Source: Prevotella sp. (GTDB taxonomy: Bacteria; Bacteroidota; Bacteroidia; Bacteroidales; Bacteroidaceae). Taken from it: 64,000 nucleotides of DNA. Below the pieces are notes generated by a model. The model did no database searches. It saw only the letters and a list, made by a program, of their open reading frames with translations, and had not been told where the DNA came from. Numbering within the stretch: the first letter of the stretch is position 1; each line of letters starts with the position of its first letter. The stretch covers positions 50,404 through 114,403 of the forward strand of contig JAIKZG010000018.1 in the NCBI GenBank assembly GCA_024682415.1. Direction: 5' to 3'. Both the position numbers and the translations under genes were made by a program. Positions 36,401-44,100 of this stretch are shown one piece after another.

Positions 36401-37152
36401 AAATTGTGTGTTTCGGCCTTGAGCGATATTACGCTTTCTATATCCTTTACCTTGAAATAATCGCTTGTGCTCTGGTCTTCCGGTGCAAACTGCTCGATAA
36501 CAGGGCCTTGCGCGAAAGCCACATTATCTTTATATGCAGAAAGTATTGAGCCTTGGTGCTCTTTGGTAGTCTTCTTTATCATTGCGAAGAGCGAAGACTC
36601 CATCTCTTTACCATCGATGATGAAAGTGCCACCGAATATCTTGTGGCGGCAGTGTTCAGAGTTAATCTGAGCGAAACCGAATATTTCAGAGTCGGTCAGT
36701 GGTCGTCCGCACTGCTTTTCTATTTTGTGAAGATATTCTATTTCTTCAGGCGACAGAGCCAAGCCCTCCTCCTCGTTGTATTTTTCGAGGTCTTCCACGC
36801 GTTTTATAGGTTCCGGCTCGTGGTTCACAGTGAAGATATTCTGGTCAAGTCCGTCATACATGCGCTGTAGCATAGGGTCATGTTCCGCGTCCTTGTTGCT
36901 TACCGGGAAATACTCCTCTATACGCACAATGCCGTTAAGATTCATGTTTTGGGTAATCTCAACGGCATTGGTACTCCAAGGTGTAATCATCTCGCGGCGA
37001 GGTCCCACGAAATATCCTTCAAGTTGTTGTGCGGCTTCCATTTTAGCTTCACCGAATAGCCAGCACAGTTCATTTGTTTCATCCTGATTAGGCGTATGGT
37101 CGATGTCAACACCGATCACGCTTTTACTAGGAGTTCTGAAGAAAAGAATCAT
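33421..37152 (-). CDS. purL: Phosphoribosylformylglycinamidine synthase (large single-chain type)
   Basis: A 1243-residue cytoplasmic enzyme converting FGAR, glutamine and ATP to FGAM in purine synthesis. The N-terminal PurS-like part is followed by two AIR-synthase-like halves ([72 protein letters not shown]). The C-terminal glutamine amidotransferase domain has the nucleophile Cys in [11 protein letters not shown] and the His/Glu in MPHPERA. Length fits the large PurL of Proteobacteria and Bacteroidota, which needs no separate PurQ and PurS. The promoter lies about 40 bp upstream (37193-37223). Confidence 0.96.
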   Translation of the reverse strand: [1243 protein letters not shown]

Positions 37153-37192
37153 TTTTGATTTATAATTATTTTGGTTTTTGAAAATTTACGTG

Positions 37193-37223
37193 CAAAGTTA
37201 GTGCAAACCGAATAAAATACAAA
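37193..37223 (-). promoter_or_regulatory. purL promoter
   Basis: On the minus strand TTTG (plus 37220-37223), a 19-bp spacer and TAACTTTG (plus 37193-37200) match the consensus. It forms the downstream end of a repeated promoter cassette that also occurs upstream of mrp. Confidence 0.75.
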
Positions 37224-37420
37224 ATGAATTTATTCATTTTTATTTCCGAAACGCAGCCTACCTTATTAAAAGTTAGCGTAAATCGAGTGCAGAACACGAT
37301 TTTCTTGATAAGAAAATCTTCAGAATTTATTTATTTTTTATGCCGAGATGCACGCTAATTTATTAAAAGTTACAGGAAACCGAGTTAAATGCCAAGATAA
37401 AAGCTTATTTTTTAGAAATG
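37193..37420 (-). repeat. Tandem degenerate promoter cassettes upstream of purL
   Basis: Read on the minus strand, the region contains successive copies of TAACTTTTAATAA(G/A)..., each followed by a CTGCG..TCGG-like segment, ending in the active-looking TAACTTTG at 37193-37200. The segment at 37235-37275 matches the inverted copies at 38790-38900 over about 40 bp. Apart from this, the 943-bp gap 37153-38095 holds the 42-bp array described separately and no gene. Confidence 0.65.
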
Positions 37421-37512
37421 TGACAGTAATTTCTTCTTAAAACTGTAGTCGAAATTATTACATATATAATAATGTATAGTAAAGAGGTCCATCGTTAGTT
37501 TGCCGTGTTCAC

Positions 37513-37960
37513 ATCGCAATGCCACTTTGTAATCGCTGCAAAGTCATTTTGCGCATCGCAACGCCACTTCGTAATCGCAGCAAAGTCATTTTGCGCATCG
37601 CAATGCCAGTTTGTAATCGCAGCAAACTCATTTTGCGCATCGCAACGCCACTTCGTAATCGCAGCAAAGTCGTTTTGCGCATCGCAATGCCACTTTGTAA
37701 TCGCAGCAAAGTCGTTTTGCGCATCGCAATGCCACTTCGTAATCGCAGCAAAGTCATTTTGCACATCGCAACGCCACTTTGTAATCGCAGCAAAGTCGTT
37801 TTGCGTATCGCAATGCCACTTTGTAAGGCGTGCAAGCCTTCCCCCATTTTTCATTGGCTTGTAAGGTGTGCGAACGAATGTACTTTTGCAATCGCTTTGT
37901 AAGGCGTGCGAACCTTCCCCCACTTTTCATTGGCTTGTAAGGTGTGCGAACTTATGGATA
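37513..37960. repeat. Composite repeat array, copy 1: eight 42-bp units then 75-bp-type units
   Basis: ATCGCAATGCCACTTTGTAA... recurs with an exact 42-bp period at 37513, 37555, 37597, 37639, 37681, 37723, 37765 and 37807. It then passes into a second motif (TAAGGCGTGCAAGCCTTCCC, CATTGGCTTGTAAGGTGTGC) present in about one and a half copies to 37960. Because 42 is a multiple of three, several frames stay open with 14-residue repeats on both strands; I regard these as by-products. The same composite lies at 59974-60560. Confidence 0.9.
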
Positions 37961-38074
37961 TCCTAAAACATCAAGTAAAATCGTTCGCTCCGTTATTGCC
38001 TTTTAAATAAAGAATAGTAAATCAGCCTCTTAACATATTAGATATTAAATCTTTATTTGTTTTAGTAACTTTTT

Positions 38075-38097
38075 ATCTTCGCACAATTTGCGAAGAT
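38075..38097 (+). promoter_or_regulatory. Inverted repeat overlapping the higB start (putative HigA operator)
   Basis: ATCTTCGCA-CAATT-TGCGAAGAT is a perfect 9-bp dyad with a 5-nt spacer at 38075-38097. It sits at the start of the toxin gene and just after TAACTTTT (38066-38073), where an autorepressing antitoxin would bind. Confidence 0.6.
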
Positions 38098-38452
38098 GGA
38101 TTATATTGCGTATTTTTGTAGAAAAATAATAAAATTGGAAATTAGATTTAAAAAAGAATATCTTTCTGAACTATATTATAATGGAAAGTGTAAGGATAAG
38201 AAACATCGCTTCCAACCAAGTATAGTGAGCAGATATATCAGATGTATATCCTACCTCGACGCTGTGGAAAGACCAGAAGAACTGTATCAATACCGTTCTC
38301 TGAATTTTGAAGCGTTACGAGGTGACAAAGATGGAATGTATTCCATAAGAGTTAATGACCAATATCGCATTGAGTTTACATTGGAACATGAAAATGGAGA
38401 TTTGACGATAACGATTTGCAATATTGTCGAGTTGTCTAATCATTATAAATAA
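38096..38452 (+). CDS. higB: HigB-like (RelE/ParE-fold) toxin
   Basis: A protein of up to 118 residues. EIRFKKEYLSELYYNGKCKDKKHRFQPSIVSRYIRCISYLDAVERPEELYQYRSLNFEALRGDKDGMYSIRVNDQYRIEFTL matches HigB mRNA interferases, with the basic C-terminal active-site region SIRVNDQYRI. These toxins cleave mRNA on the ribosome and are neutralised by HigA. The first Met at 38096 overlaps the operator-like dyad; the family usually begins near LEIRFK (a TTG at about 38133 is an alternative), so the true start is uncertain. The antitoxin gene follows 8 bp downstream, the usual toxin-first order of higBA. Confidence 0.85.
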   Translation: MDYIAYFCRKIIKLEIRFKKEYLSELYYNGKCKDKKHRFQPSIVSRYIRCISYLDAVERPEELYQYRSLNFEALRGDKDGMYSIRVNDQYRIEFTLEHENGDLTITICNIVELSNHYK

Positions 38453-38460
38453 ATTGAATT

Positions 38461-38772
38461 ATGTCAAGTTTGAAATATGGATTTATGCCATCACATCCAG
38501 GGTTATTGTTGAAAGATGAAGTAGAATATCGTGGGATTTCTCAGTATGCGCTTTCTGAAAAGATGCAAATCTCTTATTCTGTGGTGAATGAGATACTTAA
38601 CGGCAAACGCCCTCTCACGCCTACAACGGCACTGAAATTTGAGGCTGCTTTGGGAGTTGATGCCGATACTCTGATGAGGATGCAGACAAAATATAATATG
38701 CAGATAGCGCGCAACGACAGCAAGCTGAAAACAGTGTTGGAGAAATTAAGGAAAAATGTCGCCGTGCTATAA
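38461..38772 (+). CDS. higA: HigA-like antitoxin (XRE-type HTH)
   Basis: A 103-residue DNA-binding antitoxin. MPSHPGLLLKDEVEYRGISQYALSEKMQISYSVVNEILNGKRPLTPTTALKFEAALG is the HigA helix-turn-helix with its typical HPG opening. The C-terminal half is helical and charged. It would bind HigB and repress the operon, probably at the dyad at 38075-38097. The unit sits between two repeat-rich intergenic regions. Confidence 0.9.
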   Translation: MSSLKYGFMPSHPGLLLKDEVEYRGISQYALSEKMQISYSVVNEILNGKRPLTPTTALKFEAALGVDADTLMRMQTKYNMQIARNDSKLKTVLEKLRKNVAVL

Positions 38773-38789
38773 ATTATTTATTACCTTTT

Positions 38790-38945
38790 AATAAGTTACG
38801 CTGCGTCTCGGAAATGAAAATATTAGCAAGCTATATTTTGTATTTCTCTCAACTTGCTGTAACTTTAAATAAGTTACGCTTCGTTTCGGAAATGAAAATA
38901 TTAGCAAGCTATATTTTGCATTTCACTCAACTTGCTGTAACTTTG
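38790..38945 (+). repeat. 78-bp tandem duplication of the mrp promoter
   Basis: Two copies (38790-38866 and 38868-38945; period 78) of AATAAGTTACGCTKCGTYTCGG...AACTTGCTGTAACTTT. Each includes a TTTG, a 19-bp spacer and a -7 box: TAACTTTA in copy 1 (38860-38867) and TAACTTTG in copy 2 (38938-38945). Copy 2 has the better consensus and is probably the working mrp promoter. The 78-bp period keeps the mrp reading frame open through both copies, which falsely lengthens the open reading frame. Confidence 0.85.
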
Positions 38946-38975
38946 CAATCCAAAATAGCAAATCAAAGGAACATT

Positions 38976-40079
38976 ATGACATTATATCCAAAACTTATTT
39001 TAGACGCATTGGCTACCGTCACCTATCCGGGAACAAAGAAAAATCTCGTGGACAGCGAAATGGTGGCAGACAATCTGCGTATTGATGGAATGAACGTGTC
39101 GTTCTCACTCATATTCCCACGCGACACCGACCCTTTCATGAAGTCTACTCTCAAAGCAGCTGAGGCTGCAATACATTATAGAGTAAGCAAAGACGTGAGA
39201 GTGACGATAGATACAGAATTCAAGTCGGCAAAACGTCCGGAAGTGGGCAAATTGCTTCCTAACGTGAAGAATGTTATCGCCGTAAGCTCAGGAAAAGGCG
39301 GAGTGGGCAAGAGCACCGTTTCTGCCAACCTCGCTATAGCTTTGGCTCGACTGGGATATAAGGTGGGTCTGCTCGATGCCGACATCTTCGGTCCGTCAAT
39401 GCCTAAGATGTTTGATGTGGAGGGCGAACGTCCTTGCGCTGTTGAGAAAGACGGTCGCAGCCTTATCGTGCCGATAGAGAAATATGGCGTGAAGATGCTC
39501 TCATTAGGCTTCTTCGTAAACCCTGAAACAGCCATCTTGTGGCGTGGCGGAATGGCTTCAAATGCTTTGAAACAGCTCATCGCCGATGCCGACTGGGGCG
39601 ACCTGGATTACTTCATCCTTGATACTCCTCCTGGCACAAGCGATATACACCTCACATTGCTGCAGACATTGGCGATAACTGGCGCTGTAATTGTGAGCAC
39701 ACCGCAGAAAGTGGCTCTGGCTGACGCTGTGAAGGGTATCGATATGTATCGCAACGACAAGGTGAACGTGCCTATCCTCGGACTTGTGGAGAATATGGCG
39801 TGGTTTACTCCAGAGGAGTTGCCGGATAATAAATACTACATCTTCGGTAAGGATGGATGCAAGAATCTCGCTAAGGAAATGGGATGTCCGCTTCTTGCGC
39901 AGATTCCTTTGGTGCAGAGCATCTGCGAGAGTGGCGACAAGGGCGTGCCAGCAGCTATGACTCAGTCAATGACAGGCTTGGCATTCATCAATCTTGCCCA
40001 GTCGGTGGTTACAGTCGTTAACCGTCGCAACAAGGAGCAGGCTCCTACCAAAATCGTTGATGTGAAGAATCACGAATAA
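38976..40079 (+). CDS. Mrp/NBP35-family iron-sulfur cluster carrier ATPase
   Basis: A 367-residue cytoplasmic P-loop ATPase. A short N-terminal FSCA/MIP18-like domain (about 1-85) is followed by the deviant Walker A SSGKGGVGKSTVSANLAIAL, Walker B-like LLDADIFGPSMP and DYFILDTPPGTSDIHLTLLQ. Mrp proteins load Fe-S clusters onto apoproteins. The CxxC pair many Mrp proteins carry after the ENM motif is absent: here ENMAWFTPEELPDNKYYIFG has no cysteine. Two isolated cysteines follow (DGCKNLAKEMGC). The start at MTLYPKLIL is chosen because upstream codons lie in the duplicated promoter. Confidence 0.9.
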   Translation: MTLYPKLILDALATVTYPGTKKNLVDSEMVADNLRIDGMNVSFSLIFPRDTDPFMKSTLKAAEAAIHYRVSKDVRVTIDTEFKSAKRPEVGKLLPNVKNVIAVSSGKGGVGKSTVSANLAIALARLGYKVGLLDADIFGPSMPKMFDVEGERPCAVEKDGRSLIVPIEKYGVKMLSLGFFVNPETAILWRGGMASNALKQLIADADWGDLDYFILDTPPGTSDIHLTLLQTLAITGAVIVSTPQKVALADAVKGIDMYRNDKVNVPILGLVENMAWFTPEELPDNKYYIFGKDGCKNLAKEMGCPLLAQIPLVQSICESGDKGVPAAMTQSMTGLAFINLAQSVVTVVNRRNKEQAPTKIVDVKNHE

Positions 40080-40083
40080 AACT

Positions 40084-40272
40084 TCTCTCACAGATAATAA
40101 GTGTTTTCTCACAGATTTCACAGATGACACAGATTTTTATAGTTTTGTAAATAATTTATTATCTCACAGATAACACTGATTTCACAGATATTATCTATCT
40201 GTATTCTATTCATTAAGAAAAATAATCTGTGTCATCCGTGGAATCTGTGATAGAATAAAAATCTGTGAGAAA
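40084..40272. repeat. ACAGAT-rich repeat cluster
   Basis: The mrp-DUF2461 gap is made largely of TCTCACAGAT, CACAGATGACACAGAT and CACAGATAACACTGAT words on the plus strand, then their complements (ATCTGTGTCATCCGTGGAATCTGTG) at about 40208-40250. The inverted arrangement could fold into a long imperfect hairpin. The same words occur at 10757-10802 and 11786-11806. Confidence 0.65.
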
Positions 40273-40291
40273 TATCAATGAGAAAGAAATT

Positions 40292-41026
40292 ATGCAGATA
40301 GAAAGGATAATGAAGTTTTTGAAGGCAGTCGTGGCTAACAATAACCGCGACTGGTTTCATGAGCATAAGGCATAGTTTGATGCCTGCAAAGCCGACTTTG
40401 ATGAGGCTGTGGCCGAGCTGATTGCGGAACTCAGCAAGTTTGACGCTACCATTGCCAAAGTAACGCCTAAAGATGCTGTCTACCGATTCTATCGCGACGT
40501 GCGCTTCTCTGCTGACAAAAGTCCATATAAACGCCACTTTGGAGCATACATCAGCGCGAAGGGAAAGAAAAGCCTTCACGCAGGCTACTATCTCCATATT
40601 CAGCCGGGCAGCTGCATGATTTCAGCAGGTGCTTATTATCTGCCCACGAATATTCTCACCTCGTGTCGCAACGCTATAATGGGCGACATCGACACTTGGA
40701 GAAAATGCGTAGACAATCGTGAGTTTATCCATTACTTCGGCTATCCCAACGACAGCGAGTGGCAGACAAAGACAGAGTCGGGCGACGACATGGACGGCAT
40801 TTCGGAGAGAGGCTTCGGAATAGCACGCCTGAAAACCTGCCCAGCCGGATTTCCTCGCGACTATGAGCATATAGAATATCTGCGCATGAAGGATTATTGC
40901 GTGTGGCGAAAGGTAGACGAGGCATTCTTTGCCGACAGAGATTGGGCGAAGAAAGCAGCCCGGATATTGAAAGTGGCAAAGCCTATGATGGACTTCACCA
41001 ACGACGTGATTGATGATTATGAATAG
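40292..41026 (+). pseudogene. DUF2461 (TIGR02453-type) gene with an in-frame amber codon
   Basis: The frame from ATG 40292 reads MQIERIMKFLKAVVANNNRDW and on to FHEHKA, then TAG at 40373-40375 (codon 28), then FDACKADFDEAVAELIAELSKFD and the rest of the protein to 41026. The N-terminal part before the stop is typical of DUF2461 proteins (NNRDWFHEHKA.FDACKADF), as is DAVYRFYRDVRFSADKSPYKRHFGA after it, so the gene is interrupted by one nonsense codon, most simply CAG to TAG. A restart at ATG 40409 would give 205 residues without the conserved N-terminus. DUF2461 function is not established. Sequencing error cannot be excluded. Confidence 0.8.
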
Positions 41027-41145
41027 CCACCCGGAATAGCCCACCCATTACGCGATATTGCGCTAAATCCCCCATTTGATTACACCTTGCCTTTATCGTC
41101 GTCTAATAATATATATTATATAATGTATATTTTTAACAAGAGACG

Positions 41146-44100
41146 ATGATAAAGAAAACTTTGAGCAGAGTTCTTCCGCTCGCGTTCGCTTGCATGGCAA
41201 CTTTTAGTAATGTAGACGCTAAGGATGTCTATGTTTCAACTTCATTTCATGAGCCTGCAACCGACGGACTTAGATTTATTTATAGTTATGATGGATTGCA
41301 TTGGGATAACATTCAGGGCACTTTCTTAACTCCGCTTGTAGGCAAGCAAAAGGTGATGCGCGACCCCTCTATCGTGAAGGGGCCCGACGGCACTTTCCAC
41401 CTCGTGTGGACATCAAGCTGGCGCGGCGACAGAGGCTTCGGATATGCCCATTCCAAGGATTTGATACATTGGAGCAAGGAACGCTTCATCAGCGTAATGC
41501 CCGACACCACGACTGTAAACGTGTGGGCACCAGAGCTGTTCTACGACGACGTGAAAAAACAATATATGATTATCTGGGCTTCATGTATTCCGGGTAAATT
41601 CCCCGACGGACTTGAAGACCATAAGAATAATCAGCGATTATATTACACTACAACCAAAGATTTCAAGCATTTCTCGGAAACAAAACTCCTTATCGAGCCG
41701 GGCTTCAGCAGCATCGACGCTACAATGGTGAAGCGTGGCAAGAACGACTATGTGCTCGTGTTTAAGGACAATACACGCAAAGAGCGCGACGTGAAAGTGG
41801 CGTTCTCTACATCGCCTTACGGCCCTTGGAGTGCAGCCTCAAAGCCTTTTACCGACAAATTCTGCGAAGGCCCTTCTACGGCTAAGGTGGGCGATTGGTA
41901 TTACATATATTTTGATTCTTACGAAAAGAAGATATACGACGCCGTAAAGACACGCGATTTCAAGAACTTCAAGCGCCAGACCGACGCTGTGAAATTCCCC
42001 GTAGGGCATAAGCACGGCACTGTGTTTATGGCAGATGAGAATATCGTGAACAACCTTATAAAGGAAAATCGTGACGCAGTGCACTATACAGGCAAGACAA
42101 TAGCTCGCCCCGAACGTCATGACGGTGGACTGAAACCTGTGGTAGGCGTGCACAACATTCAGATAATGCGTGGCGCAGACAAGTGGCTGTATAATCATCA
42201 GTCGTTCCTCGCTTATTGGAATAATAGATTCTATCTCAGCTATCTCACCAACCCTCGCAGCGAGCACGAGATGCCAGGTCGCACTATGTTTATGACATCT
42301 AAGGACGGCTACACATGGACTGCTCCTAAGGTGCTTTTCCCAGAATACAACGTGCCTGATGGCTACACTAAGGAAAGCCTTCCAGGCATTGTGGCTAAGA
42401 ACGCAAAGGCGATAATGCACCAGCGCGTGGGCTTCTATGTGGCTAAGAACGGAAAGCTGCTTGCAATAGGCAACTATGGCGTGGCTCTCACTCCTAAAGA
42501 CGACCCTAACGATGGCAACGGCATCGGTAGAGTGGTGCGTGAGGTGAAAGCAGATGGCTCTTTTGGTCCTATATATTTCATATACTACAACCACGGATTT
42601 AATGAGAAGAATACCGACTTCCCTAACTATCGACGCTCTAAGGACAGAAAGTTTGTAAAGGCGTGCGAGGAGATGATAGCCAATCCGTTGCAGCGTATGC
42701 AGTGGGTGGAGGAAGCCGACAGAAACGACAGCATAATTCCATTGCAGAAGCCATACAAGGCATTCTGCTCTTACACTCTGCCCGACGGCAGAAAGGTGGC
42801 TCTTTGGAAGCATGCGCTTACAAGCATGAGCAGCAATGGTGGCAACACATGGCGCACTCCTGTAAATCGTGCCCATGGCTTCGTAAACTCTAACGCCAAG
42901 ATATGGGGACAGCGACTCACCGACGGCACTTATGCCACAGTGTATAATCCTGCTGAATATCGCTGGCCATTGGCAATATCATTGAGCAGTGACGGACTGG
43001 AATACAACACATTGAGCCTTGTTCATGGCGATGTAACTCCTGAGCGTCATTGGGGAAGATATAAGAGCTATGGCCCTCAGTATACTCGTGGTATTCAGGA
43101 GGGTAACGGCATTCCTAAGGACAGCGATATGTGGGTGACATATAGCAACAACAAGGAAGATATTTGGGTATCTCGCGTTCCTGTTCCTGTGAAGCTCAAC
43201 GCTACTGCTCAGGCAGATGGCTCTGACTTCAGCAAATATAAGTCGCTTGCCGACATGACCGACTGGAACATCTACAGTCCGCTTTTCGCTCCTGTGAAGC
43301 TCGACGGCGAGTGGATTTCATTGAGCGATAAAGATCCTTACGACTATGCTAAGGTGGAGAAACTCATTCCTAACACAAAGGAAGTGAGAGTGGAATTTAA
43401 GGTTCGCCCTATGCAGAATAATCATGGTCAGCTCGACATTGATTTCCTCGACGATAACGGCAACATGGCTTCACGCATTGTGTTTGATTCTCTTGGCGTA
43501 GCCTCTGTAAAGGGCGGTGCGAGATTTGGAACTCTGATTAAGAAATATGAGGCTGACAAGACTTATCGCATTCGTGTGCTGCTTTCTCAGGATTTGCATA
43601 AGGCTACTTATTTCGTGAATGGCGAAAAGGCGTGCGAGCGTATGTTTGATACTCCTGTGGAGAGCTTCTCTCGCATCGTGTTCCGCACAAGCGACACATT
43701 CACCGAGCCTAATTATATGACTCCTGCCGATCAGTGGAAGGATATGCCACGCGCTGATGAGGTGGATGCTGAGGCTACATTCAAAATCAAGGATTTGAAG
43801 ACTATCTCGCTTGATGGCGACGGCGCTAACGCTGTCTTGAAGTTTGACGACTACAAGCATTATGTTGATAAGTTCAATACAATGGAAGACGAGAACATCA
43901 AGACGGATATTCCTAACAGCGAGTCGGCTGAATGGATGAACAAAAACATTCCTCTCTTCGACTGCCCTGACAAGGCAATGGAGGAAATGTATTATTATCG
44001 CTGGTGGTCGTTGCGCAAGCATTTCGTGCGCACTCCGCAGGGCTATGGCATGGATGAGTTCCTCGTAAAGCGTTCTTATGCCGACAATTATAATCTTATT

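Noticed and set aside
37513..37850. CRISPR array
   Set aside because: The units are near-identical end to end with no unique spacers, and no cas genes are present.
38814..38975. Extended N-terminus of the Mrp protein
   Set aside because: The 54 extra codons are just the duplicated promoter, which happens to be 78 bp (a multiple of three).
41839..42876. A 345-codon minus-strand open frame inside the GH142-type gene
   Set aside because: Antisense shadow of a well-identified enzyme gene; the translation has no recognisable features.
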